A stretch of DNA of 64,000 bases from Mycobacterium sp. 141 (GTDB lineage Bacteria > Actinomycetota > Actinomycetes > Mycobacteriales > Mycobacteriaceae), in contig NZ_KB908256.1 of NCBI RefSeq assembly GCF_000382405.1, positions 310,001-374,000 of the forward strand. The letters run 5' to 3'. Below are positions 37,514 through 45,973 of this stretch, one piece after another; position 1 is the stretch's first letter; each line of letters opens with the position of its first letter. The notes below the pieces were generated by a model. It had not been told where the DNA came from, did not search any database, and saw only the letters and a program-made list of their open reading frames with translations. Made by a program: the position numbers and the translations under genes.

Positions 37514-39307
37514 ATGACAGCTATGGAGTTTGACGGTCACGAAGGCACTGGCGTGTCAGATCGTGAACCGGTGTCTCGACGACCGAGTGTTGTCGATGAA
37601 CGGGTTCGCCTTGGTGAATGGGCCGGCGGGATCGCCGACGAACCCGCCCGTATTCCGTCGATTCGGATTGGTCACCGCTGGATCAGCACGCTATGGCTGA
37701 TTCCGTTCGGGGTGGCCGGGGTGCTCGTCGGTGTGGTCATCGCTCAGCAACTCCGGCAGTTCGACTGGATGCAGGAGTTCATCCAGCGCTATCCGGGGAC
37801 TGCGGCCGCCCGCGGCCACATCGAGCCCGGAATTCCGGCGTGGCTGCGCTGGAGTCACCTGTTCAACATCGTGTTCATGATGTTCATCATCCGGGCGGGC
37901 CTGCAGATCCTGGCCGACCATCCTCGTTTGTATCTCAACGCGGGCAGCACACCGGGCACCGCCTGGCTCAGGTTGCGTGGGCCAATCCCGCCCGATCGAC
38001 TGAGCCCTACTGAAGCCAGGCAAGTGTGGACCGCCAAGGACGACTCGGTGTCGCTGCCCACCTGGCTGGGCATCCCCGGTGTTCGCCACACCATCGGGCT
38101 TGCGCGGTGGTGGCACTTCACCTTCGACGCGCTCTGGCTGCTCAACGGGGCGATCTTTTACATTCTGTTGTTCGCTACCGGGCAGTGGCGCCGCATCGTT
38201 CCGCAGTCATGGGACGTGATCCCGAACGCTGCGTCCACGGCCGTGCAGTACCTGTCCCTGGACTTTCCGGCCAACGAAGGATTCGTCGCCTACAACGGAC
38301 TGCAGTTGATCGCCTACTTCTTGACGGTGTGGGTGTTCGCGCCACTGGCGTTCATCACCGGGCTACTACAGGCCCCGGCGATTGCGGCGCGCTTCGGATT
38401 GGGCAAGGGGCCGACCAACCGGCAGATCGCACGGTCCATCCACTTCCTGATCCTGCTATGGATGGTGTTCTTCATCGCCATCCACACCGCGATGGTCTTC
38501 GTCACCGGGCTGGTGGGAAATCTGAACCACATTGTGTTCGGCACCAACACCGATTCCTACTGGGCGTTGGTCATCTACCTGGCGGCCATGGCCGTGATCG
38601 TCGTCTTGTGGCTTTTCGCGTCTCCCATCACGCTGCGACACCCACGGACGGTGCAGAAGGTCGGCCAGTCCTCGATCGGCTGGATCAAGGGACTCATGGA
38701 GTGGTTCCATCCCCGTGCTGACTACTCCGAAAAGGACATCTCGCCCTATTTCTGGTCCAACGGCACCCTGCCGACGTCGGGCGCGTATCGGCAGCTCCAG
38801 GCCGGGGACTGGTCGGAGTACACCCTGCACGTGGGGGGATTGGTCGAGAATCCGACCGATTTCAGCTATGCGGAGCTGTTGGCGATGGACAAGCACGAGC
38901 AGATCACCCAGCACTACTGCATTCAGGGATGGTCGGGCATCGCGAAATGGGGCGGTGTCCGGATGCCGGACGTCATGCGCATCGTTCGTCCCATGTCGTC
39001 GGCGCGGTGGGTGGTGTTCCGGTCGATGGCCGACGGTTCCGAACCCGGCGAAGGCCGCTACTACGACTGTCACAAGATCGATCACATGCGGGATCCGATG
39101 GCATTGCTGGCCTACGAGATGAACGGTGAACCGCTCACCGAATCTCACGGCGCTCCTTTACGACTGCGTAACGAGCGTGAGCTGGGCTTCAAACAGGTCA
39201 AGTGGATCGAGTCCATCGAGTTCGTCGACAGCTTCGACCACATCGGCAAGGGCCAGGGCGGTTACAACGAGGACCACGAGTACTTCGGGTACCGAATGCC
39301 GATCTGA
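37514..39307 (+). CDS. Membrane-anchored molybdopterin-dependent oxidoreductase
   Basis: This roughly 597-residue fusion has an N-terminal half of about five hydrophobic helices with His pairs resembling cytochrome b561-type domains. The C-terminal half is a sulfite-oxidase-type molybdopterin domain. The Moco-ligating cysteine is probably Cys469 in HYCIQGWSG, and FSYAELLAMDKHEQ and LTESHGAPLRLRN are family motifs. No Tat signal is seen. It would pass electrons between a periplasmic or cytoplasmic substrate and the quinone pool. Starts at 37514 and 37523 (both ATG) are possible. It is divergent from ndh, another quinone-linked enzyme. Confidence 0.85.
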   Translation: MTAMEFDGHEGTGVSDREPVSRRPSVVDERVRLGEWAGGIADEPARIPSIRIGHRWISTLWLIPFGVAGVLVGVVIAQQLRQFDWMQEFIQRYPGTAAARGHIEPGIPAWLRWSHLFNIVFMMFIIRAGLQILADHPRLYLNAGSTPGTAWLRLRGPIPPDRLSPTEARQVWTAKDDSVSLPTWLGIPGVRHTIGLARWWHFTFDALWLLNGAIFYILLFATGQWRRIVPQSWDVIPNAASTAVQYLSLDFPANEGFVAYNGLQLIAYFLTVWVFAPLAFITGLLQAPAIAARFGLGKGPTNRQIARSIHFLILLWMVFFIAIHTAMVFVTGLVGNLNHIVFGTNTDSYWALVIYLAAMAVIVVLWLFASPITLRHPRTVQKVGQSSIGWIKGLMEWFHPRADYSEKDISPYFWSNGTLPTSGAYRQLQAGDWSEYTLHVGGLVENPTDFSYAELLAMDKHEQITQHYCIQGWSGIAKWGGVRMPDVMRIVRPMSSARWVVFRSMADGSEPGEGRYYDCHKIDHMRDPMALLAYEMNGEPLTESHGAPLRLRNERELGFKQVKWIESIEFVDSFDHIGKGQGGYNEDHEYFGYRMPI

Positions 39308-39382
39308 CTCATTGGCTGGGGCACACACGTTTCGCCGATGACGCTTTCCAGGCTGTCTCATTCTGAACACTTGTGCAATCGT

Positions 39383-39411
39383 TTGACTGTTTGGGCTGTT
39401 TCGGGTCTACT
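39383..39411 (+). promoter_or_regulatory. Putative promoter for mgtA leader
   Basis: TTGACT at 39383-39388 and TCTACT at 39406-39411 are separated by exactly 17 nt, a good match to a SigA-type promoter. A transcript would start near 39418. No coding feature is supported in the 333-nt gap 39308-39640 apart from this promoter and the leader. Confidence 0.55.
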
Positions 39412-39417
39412 GGTGAG

Positions 39418-39640
39418 CGGACCCGGTGTGAGCTACGTCGCGTAGTGAACGCCTGCGGCGCGTGATGACGTGATGGGAGGAGGTGACCCGCCATGGCGGA
39501 GGGAAGTAGTAGCTGCCTCCACATCGCTGTGCGCGGCCGCCGATCCCGAGGGAGTCTGGACTAGCTGCAACAGTCGGGTGGAGGTCATCGCTTCAGAGAT
39601 TCTCGACGATGCATGATTTCTCCGCGAGAAGGGCCCGACC
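39418..39640 (+). promoter_or_regulatory. About 220-nt structured 5' leader upstream of the MgtA-type ATPase
   Basis: The predicted transcript carries a leader of about 220 nt before the ATPase ATG at 39641. Visible helices include the perfect palindrome CCGCCATGGCGG (39488-39499) and GGAGG near 39477 or 39500 with CCTCC near 39516-39520. Another is TCTCG (39601-39605) with CGAGA (39625-39629), which overlaps the AGAAGGG ribosome-binding site at 39627-39633. Pairing that hides this site would give ion-dependent translational control. Known Mg-sensing M-box or Mn-sensing yybP-ykoY signatures are not obvious to me by eye. Confidence 0.4.
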
Positions 39641-42289
39641 ATGACCCACCCCACGCCGCGGCTGAGGACCCGGCCGGATCTCGTTGTCGGCCAGGACTAT
39701 CCGCTGACCGAGTTGGCCGACGCGCCCGTGTTCACCGTGTTTCAGCGAGTGGCGAGCTCCCCGCGCGGGTTGACCGAACAGCAAGCTGACGAACGGCTGC
39801 ATCACTTCGGCGAAAACAAGTCAGCGCCGGCTACCGACGGCGGGCCAGTCACACGGGCGCTGGCTGCGGCCCGCAGCCCTTTCGTGGCATTGCTGGTGGG
39901 GTTGGGCGGGGTGTTCGTCGTGGTCGGTGACCTGCGCGGCGCGGTGACGGTCACGGTCATGGTGGCGCTGGCCGTCATCCTTCGATACTGGCAGCAGACC
40001 CGTTCGGTGCGGGCTATTCGCGCGTTGGGCGAGTTGGTGTCGACGACGGTGACGGTACGCCGGCGAGCCACCGACGACTGCGAACCGATGGAACGTGAAC
40101 TGCCCCAGCAGGATCTGGTTCCGGGGGACATCGTGATACTGCGGGCCGGCGACGTGGTGGCCGCTGATCTGCGGCTGCTCTCGGCGACCGATCTGGTCGT
40201 CGATCAAGCGGTGCTCAGCGGTGAAGCGTTACCGGTGCCCAAGGCCGTCACCGCACCTGCAGGTAGACCGGATCGCGGGCTCTGCGAACCGGTCGCGGAT
40301 ACCACGACGTTGTGTTTCGCCGGGACCGCGGTGGTCGCGGGTACGGCGACCGGTGTCGTGGTTGCCACCGGCGCGAATACCTACGGTGGGTCGCTGGCCC
40401 GCACCGCCGCTGCGGCACGTCCGGAATCGAGTTTCGACCGCGGTGTACGCACCGTGGGCTGGACACTGGTTCGGTTCATGCTGGTGATGGCACCCATCGT
40501 TTTCGTCGTCAACGGTCTGGTCAACGGTGTGTGGGCACAAGCAGGGATGTTCGCGGTGGCGGTCGCGGTCGGACTCACCCCCGAAATGCTGCCGGTGATC
40601 GTGACCACCAATCTGGTGCGCGGCGCGACCCGACTTGCCCGCGAGCGGGTCGTGGTGCGCCGACTGGACGCGATTCAAGATCTCGGCGCCATGACTGTCT
40701 TGTGTGTCGACAAAACCGGTACCTTGACCGAAGATCGGATCGTTTACGCGCACAGCATCGACATCACCGGGCGCCCTGACGACAACACGGCCGAATTCGC
40801 CTATCTGGCAGTGTATTTCCTCGACGGTGTGCACACCCAACTCGACGACGCCATCATCGAACTCCTCGCCGACGACCGACATCTCGATGTCCTGGCGGAG
40901 GCCGCCTTCACCAAAATCGACGAGATCGGTTTCGACCACACTCGCCGGCGCAGCAGCGTGGTGATATCCCGCCAACGCGACGAGCACATCCTGATCTGCA
41001 AGGGCGATCCGGACCAGATTCTGCCTCGGTGCAGCCGGGTCCGCCTGGACGGCGCCATCACCGAGCTAGGCGATGACCTCGCCGTCGAAGCCGACGACCT
41101 TGTCGACGCCTATCGGCGCCAGGGCATGCGGGTGCTCGCCGTGGCAGTCGATTACCTGCCTGCCCGGTGGGATCCCTACGCAGATAGCGATGAAAACGGG
41201 CTAATCCTGGCCGGTTTCATCGGATTCGTCGACCCGGTGCGCGAGAGCGCAGGCACCGCGGCGGCCATGCTGGCCGACCACGGCGTCACGGTGAAAATGC
41301 TGACCGGCGACAGCAAGGTCGTCGCACGCCAAGTTGCCGGTCAGGTCGGACTTGATGTCGGCACGCCGATCGTCGGCAGGCACATCGACAGACTCGATGA
41401 TCATCAACTCCAAATTTTGGCCGCCCGCGCGAGCGTGTTCGCCGAACTCAGCCCCACCCACAAGATGCGGATTGTGGCGGCGCTGCGGGCCGGCGGCCAA
41501 GCGGTCGGATTCCTCGGTGACGGCGTCAACGACGTCGCGGCGCTGCGCTTGGCTGATGCCGGAATCGCCACTGACACCGCGACCGACGCCGCCAAGCAGG
41601 CCGCCGACCTGGTACTGCTGGACAAGGATCTCGCCGTGGTCGCGCGCGGCGTGGTGGAGGGCCGTCGCACGCTGGCCAACACCATGAAGTATGTCAAGAT
41701 CACCGCCAGCTCCAACTTCGGCAACGTGCTCTCGGTGCTGGCTGCAAGCGTGTTACTGCCTTTCCTGCCCATCCTGCCTATCCAGTTGATGGTGCAAAAC
41801 CTGCTCTATGACACCGCACAGCTGGCCATCGCCTGGGACCGCGTCGACCGCGGCGATCTGCGGACCCCGCGCGGCTGGCAGTCCGAAGGGCTGGTCAGGT
41901 TCATGGTGGTCTTCGGCATGTTGAGCTCGATGTTCGACCTCGCCACATTCGCGTTGCTGTGGTGGGTATTTGACGCGGCCACCGCACCGACGACGTTTCA
42001 GACCGGCTGGTTCACCGAAGGACTCTGCACCCAGCTGCTGGTGGTGCTGATCTTGCGCACATCGGCGCTTCCCTGGCGCGCCAAACCGGCGCGAGCGGTG
42101 TCGGCCACAGCGATCGGCGCCGCCGCGATCGGATTGCTCCTACCGGTCAGCGCATTGGCGGGACCGCTGCGGTTGACTGCTCTGCCCGTTCCGATACTGG
42201 CCTGCCTTGCCGTCGTGATCGCGGCGTATGCAGTGACAGCGCAGCTCGTCAAGCAACGCTACCTGCGTCATCACCCGACCTGGCTCTGA
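39641..42289 (+). CDS. mgtA: MgtA-type magnesium-translocating P-type ATPase
   Basis: This 882-residue P-type ATPase has the cation-ATPase N-terminal segment (RGLTEQQADERLHHFGENK), an actuator domain with SGEALPVPK, phosphorylation site CVDKTGTLTEDR (Asp357) and hinge MLTGDSKVVARQVA, GDGVNDVAALRLADAGIA. It ends with a six-helix C-terminal membrane domain. The length and NLVRGATRLARERVVVRRLDAIQDLG segment fit the MgtA/MgtB Mg2+ importer subfamily better than Ca2+ or heavy-metal pumps. The long leader and a neighbouring ABC system suggest metal regulation. The transported ion is inferred, not shown. Confidence 0.85.
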   Translation: MTHPTPRLRTRPDLVVGQDYPLTELADAPVFTVFQRVASSPRGLTEQQADERLHHFGENKSAPATDGGPVTRALAAARSPFVALLVGLGGVFVVVGDLRGAVTVTVMVALAVILRYWQQTRSVRAIRALGELVSTTVTVRRRATDDCEPMERELPQQDLVPGDIVILRAGDVVAADLRLLSATDLVVDQAVLSGEALPVPKAVTAPAGRPDRGLCEPVADTTTLCFAGTAVVAGTATGVVVATGANTYGGSLARTAAAARPESSFDRGVRTVGWTLVRFMLVMAPIVFVVNGLVNGVWAQAGMFAVAVAVGLTPEMLPVIVTTNLVRGATRLARERVVVRRLDAIQDLGAMTVLCVDKTGTLTEDRIVYAHSIDITGRPDDNTAEFAYLAVYFLDGVHTQLDDAIIELLADDRHLDVLAEAAFTKIDEIGFDHTRRRSSVVISRQRDEHILICKGDPDQILPRCSRVRLDGAITELGDDLAVEADDLVDAYRRQGMRVLAVAVDYLPARWDPYADSDENGLILAGFIGFVDPVRESAGTAAAMLADHGVTVKMLTGDSKVVARQVAGQVGLDVGTPIVGRHIDRLDDHQLQILAARASVFAELSPTHKMRIVAALRAGGQAVGFLGDGVNDVAALRLADAGIATDTATDAAKQAADLVLLDKDLAVVARGVVEGRRTLANTMKYVKITASSNFGNVLSVLAASVLLPFLPILPIQLMVQNLLYDTAQLAIAWDRVDRGDLRTPRGWQSEGLVRFMVVFGMLSSMFDLATFALLWWVFDAATAPTTFQTGWFTEGLCTQLLVVLILRTSALPWRAKPARAVSATAIGAAAIGLLLPVSALAGPLRLTALPVPILACLAVVIAAYAVTAQLVKQRYLRHHPTWL

Positions 42290-42319
42290 ACAACCGCCGC
42301 GACATACCGGCCACTGTGT

Positions 42320-42336
42320 TGCCGGCGTAGCCGGCA
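42320..42336 (+). other. Short perfect hairpin between mgtA and the ABC permease gene
   Basis: TGCCGGC-GTA-GCCGGCA forms a 7-bp stem with a 3-nt loop in the 89-nt intergenic gap. It may be an attenuator or RNA-processing/stabilising element within an operon. It lacks a U-tract. Confidence 0.4.
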
Positions 42337-42378
42337 TCCGCACTCACCGTCACGACGACACCTAAGACAGGTGAAACT

Positions 42379-44121
42379 ATGTCTGCCCCAGGTACTTTCC
42401 CGACCCGCGGCGCGCTGGTGCGCCCGACCCGCGGCGTCGCGGCCGATGTGGTCGTCTTCCTCGCCGCGGCGGCGTTGCTATGGCTGATCGTGCGGGTTGC
42501 CCACGGCACCACTGTGGCGTGGACACCGCAGACCGCGCCGGCCAGAGTTTCCACCGATCCTGCCGAACTGCCGTATTACGCCGCCCGATCGCTACTGCGT
42601 ATGTTCGCCGCACTGGCCCTGTCGCTGATCTTCACTTTCGTCTACGCCACCGCCGCCGCCCGACTGCGCCGTGCAGAGAAAGTGTTGATCCCGCTACTCG
42701 ACGTCTTGCAATCGGTGCCGATCCTGGGCTTTCTGTCGGTGACCGTCACGGGATTCATCGCGTTGTTCCCCGGCTCGGAGCTGGGATTGGAGTGCGCGTC
42801 GATCTTCGCCATCTTCACCTCCCAAGCCTGGAATATGACCTTCGCGTTCTACCACTCACTGGTGTCACAGCCGCGGGAACTCGATGAAGCCTCCAGGTTG
42901 CTCAGATTGTCACGCTGGCAACGGTTTTGGCGTCTCGACGTGCCTAGCGGCATGATCCCGCTGGTCTGGAACGGCATGATGAGCTTCGGCGGCGGATGGT
43001 TTTTTCTCACCGCCTCGGAAGCACTCAGTGTCAACAACCAGCACTTCGCCCTGCCCGGCATCGGTGCCTACGTCGCCGCGGCCAGCGACGCCGGCGAACT
43101 CAACAAAGTACTGCTGGCGATCGTGGTCATGATCGCCATGGTCATCGGAGTCAACGTGCTGTTCTGGCGGCCCCTGACCGCATGGGCCGAACGCTTCCGT
43201 GTCGAAGACTCCGAGACAGCCGACCTACCCCGCAGCCTCACCCTGAACCTGCTGCGCTACTCGCACGCCTCCCGGATCATCGGCGGGCCCCTCGGGCGCC
43301 TCGTCCACCCGCTCGATCGGGTGATGGCAACCTTCGGTGTCGCCGAGCATCCCCTGCGCACCTCACCGACACGACGCCGCCTCGGCGACACGGTGTTCAC
43401 CCTGACCGTAGCCGTGATCATGGCCTACGGCGGCTACCGGGTTATCGATTACATCGCCACCACCGCGGGCTTCAGCGAAATCGGCCACGCCCTTCTGCTC
43501 GGGTTGGTGACTTTCGGCCGGGTCATCGTGCTCGTGATCGCCGCCACTGTGATCTGGGTGCCGATCGGAGTGTGGATCGGGTTGAACCCCAAGGTCGCTC
43601 GCCTCGCTCAACCCGTCGTGCAAGTGCTCGCATCCTTCCCCGCCAACTTCCTCTTCCCGCTCATTGCCGCATTCCTGGTCGCAACCGGCATCAGCCTCGA
43701 CATCGGCGGCATCCTGCTGATGGGCCTCGGAGCCCAGTGGTACATCCTGTTCAACGTCATCGCCGGAGCCAGCGCCATCCCCAACGATCTGCGTGAAGCC
43801 GCCACCAACCTACAGCTGCCCCGAAAGCTATTGTGGCGCAAGTTGATCCTTCCCGCCATCTTCCCCAGCTACGTCACCGGCGGCATCACCGCCGCCGGCG
43901 GCGCCTGGAACGCCTCCATCGTCGCCGAAGTCGTCAGCTACAACGGCACCACCCTGACCGCGACCGGGCTCGGGGCCTATATCACCGATGCCACCGCCAC
44001 CGGCGACTCCAGCCACATCCTCATCGGCGTCATCGTCATGAGCTTCTACGTCGTGGCCACCAACCGGCTGTTCTGGCGACGCCTCTACGCGCTGTCGGAA
44101 CGACGCTTCTCCCTGACCTAA
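42379..44121 (+). CDS. Tandem-domain ABC transporter permease
   Basis: This 580-residue protein holds two BPD_transp_1 permease domains in one chain. Each half has an EAA-type loop: DEASRLLRLSRWQRFWRLDVP around residue 180 and REAATNLQLPRKLLWRKLILP near the C-terminus. It resembles NitT/TauT/Ssu-type importers. No periplasmic binding protein gene lies nearby. It is followed by the ATPase gene 30 nt downstream and preceded by mgtA, so the three may form one metal- or anion-transport operon. The substrate is unknown. Confidence 0.85.
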   Translation: MSAPGTFPTRGALVRPTRGVAADVVVFLAAAALLWLIVRVAHGTTVAWTPQTAPARVSTDPAELPYYAARSLLRMFAALALSLIFTFVYATAAARLRRAEKVLIPLLDVLQSVPILGFLSVTVTGFIALFPGSELGLECASIFAIFTSQAWNMTFAFYHSLVSQPRELDEASRLLRLSRWQRFWRLDVPSGMIPLVWNGMMSFGGGWFFLTASEALSVNNQHFALPGIGAYVAAASDAGELNKVLLAIVVMIAMVIGVNVLFWRPLTAWAERFRVEDSETADLPRSLTLNLLRYSHASRIIGGPLGRLVHPLDRVMATFGVAEHPLRTSPTRRRLGDTVFTLTVAVIMAYGGYRVIDYIATTAGFSEIGHALLLGLVTFGRVIVLVIAATVIWVPIGVWIGLNPKVARLAQPVVQVLASFPANFLFPLIAAFLVATGISLDIGGILLMGLGAQWYILFNVIAGASAIPNDLREAATNLQLPRKLLWRKLILPAIFPSYVTGGITAAGGAWNASIVAEVVSYNGTTLTATGLGAYITDATATGDSSHILIGVIVMSFYVVATNRLFWRRLYALSERRFSLT

Positions 44122-44151
44122 CACGTCACCACTACCCGACGGAGGTTCACC

Positions 44152-45468
44152 GTGACCGGCACCAACAACGTTCTCATCCACCTCGAACACGTCAGCAAGA
44201 GCTTCACCGGCGCCGCCGGTGACACCCTGCACGTCCTCGACGACATCACCCTCGACATCCGCGCCGGCGAAATCGTTGCTCTGCTCGGTCGATCCGGGTC
44301 CGGCAAATCCACCCTGCTGCGTACGATCGCCGGCCTCATCAGCCCCACCTGCGGTTCAGTGCAGTATCGCGGCACCGAACTCAACGGTGCCAACCCCGGC
44401 ACGGCCATGGTGTTCCAAACCTTCGCCCTCATGCCCTGGCTCACCGTGCAAGACAACGTCGAACTCGGTCTCGTCGCCCGCGGCATCCACCCGGACCAAC
44501 GACATGCGCAAGCACTCAAGGCCATCGACCTCATCGGTCTCGACGGATTCGAATCCGCCTATCCCAAGGAACTTTCCGGCGGTATGCGCCAACGTGTCGG
44601 ATTCGCCCGCGCGCTGGTCCTCGAACCCGACCTGCTACTCATGGACGAACCCTTCTCTGCCCTCGACGTCCTCACCGCCGAAAACCTGCGCACAGAACTC
44701 ATGTCTTTGTGGACGGGCCAAAACTTTCCCACCCAAGCCATCTGCCTGGTCACCCACAACATCGAAGAAGCTGTCCTGCTGGCCGACCGGGTGGTCGTTC
44801 TCGGCGCCAACCCCGGCCATATCCGCACCGAGATCCGCGTCGACCTGCCGCGGCCGCGGGACCGGCGCGCATCGGCTTTCACAGCGTTGGTCGACAGACT
44901 GTACGTGGTGCTCACCGGGACCGAACCCGGCATCAGCATTCCCGAACCCACCGCCGCCTCACCGACTGCCCGACCACTGCCCGACGCCACCGTCGGTGGT
45001 CTGGCCGGCCTGGTCGAAATCGTCTATGCCCGCGGCGGCCGCGCCGACCTTCCTGACATCGCCACCGAACTCAACTTTGAAATCGACGATCTGCTACCCA
45101 TCGTCGATGCCGCAGCGCTACTCGACTTCCTGCACGTCACCGGTGGAGATCTCGAAATGACCCACACCGGAAAAGAATTCACCACGGCCAACATCCAAAC
45201 CAGCAAACAGATCTTCGCCCATCAAGCACGTACCCGAGCACCGCTGGTACGCACCATCTGCAAGGCGCTGTCGGCCAGTGTCGACGGCAACCTCCGCGCA
45301 GGATTCTTTCTCGACCTGGTTAAACGCGGCTTCAGCATCGAAGACGCTCAGCACCAGCTAGATACCGCCATCGACTGGGGCCGATATGCGGAACTCTTCG
45401 ACTATGACACCGACACCGACCAGATCACCGCAGATCCTGCCGCCGGAATCTTCGCGGCTCTCTCCTAG
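44152..45468 (+). CDS. ABC transporter ATP-binding protein with C-terminal AAA-associated domain
   Basis: This 438-residue ATPase has a NitT/TauT-like domain with Walker A LLGRSGSGKSTLLR, signature ELSGGMRQRVGFARAL, Walker B LLLMDEPFSALD and switch His in CLVTHNIEEA. After about residue 260 comes a 170-residue extension (ATVGGLAGLVEIVYARGGRADLPDIATELN onward) matching the AAA-associated domain (PF09821-like) with winged-helix character. This extension is often linked to self-contained ABC importers. It energises the tandem permease encoded just upstream. Confidence 0.85.
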   Translation: MTGTNNVLIHLEHVSKSFTGAAGDTLHVLDDITLDIRAGEIVALLGRSGSGKSTLLRTIAGLISPTCGSVQYRGTELNGANPGTAMVFQTFALMPWLTVQDNVELGLVARGIHPDQRHAQALKAIDLIGLDGFESAYPKELSGGMRQRVGFARALVLEPDLLLMDEPFSALDVLTAENLRTELMSLWTGQNFPTQAICLVTHNIEEAVLLADRVVVLGANPGHIRTEIRVDLPRPRDRRASAFTALVDRLYVVLTGTEPGISIPEPTAASPTARPLPDATVGGLAGLVEIVYARGGRADLPDIATELNFEIDDLLPIVDAAALLDFLHVTGGDLEMTHTGKEFTTANIQTSKQIFAHQARTRAPLVRTICKALSASVDGNLRAGFFLDLVKRGFSIEDAQHQLDTAIDWGRYAELFDYDTDTDQITADPAAGIFAALS

Positions 45469-45473
45469 AGTGG

Positions 45474-45868
45474 GCGATTTCCGTTGCGGGGGAGCGCCAG
45501 CCCCTGGTCACGGGCATGGGCGATGAGGCCGAGCCCCATGGCCCTACCGAGCTGGCTCAGCGCCTGGGCGGCCCGTTCGTCGAGGTGCCAAGCGGGAACG
45601 GGAAGCGCGGCGGCGGTACTCGTCGTTGAACACGGAGCCTTGAGGAACCCAGGGGGACACCAGGATTGGCGGGACCCGGTAGCCGGATCGGTCGAACTTG
45701 ACGCCCATTTCGCCGGCCGGAGCATTGGGGTCGGGCGGAAGGGCCGGGCCCGGCGAACTCTTCACCCGAGTCCGGGTTCGGCGCATCCATGTCGGTTGCG
45801 ACCGTATAGGGCACCGCCTTGCGGTCGGCGCCGTGCTCCGCCCATTGCGGGATGGGGTTACTCAGGTC
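45474..45868 (-). pseudogene. Decayed phosphoesterase/phospholipase C-type gene remnant
   Basis: The 505-nt interval 45469-45973 contains no intact gene. Reading the minus strand, three frames in turn give pieces of a phosphoesterase (phospholipase C/acid phosphatase-like) C-terminal half. They are PQWAEHGADRKAVPYTVATDMD...PNPDSGEEF, then PPDPNAPAGEMGVKFDR, RVPPILVSPWVPQGSVFNDEYR, and a shorter tail (HLDERAAQALSQL). Each is broken by frameshifts and the N-terminus is missing. A functional copy would be over 400 residues. The remnant lies between the ABC operon and the LuxR regulator. Confidence 0.6.
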
Positions 45869-45973
45869 CTTTCCTCGACGGCGTCGGCGGACGGTAACCG
45901 TACCTCCGACACAACTGCGAGCCTTTGCCTTCGAGGATGAGTTTGCCAAATCTCCGCGAAGTAGGCTCAGCCC

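Noticed and set aside
39418..39640. A standard M-box (ykoK) Mg2+ riboswitch
   Set aside because: I could not match the conserved M-box core segments by eye, so I list only a structured leader of unknown class.
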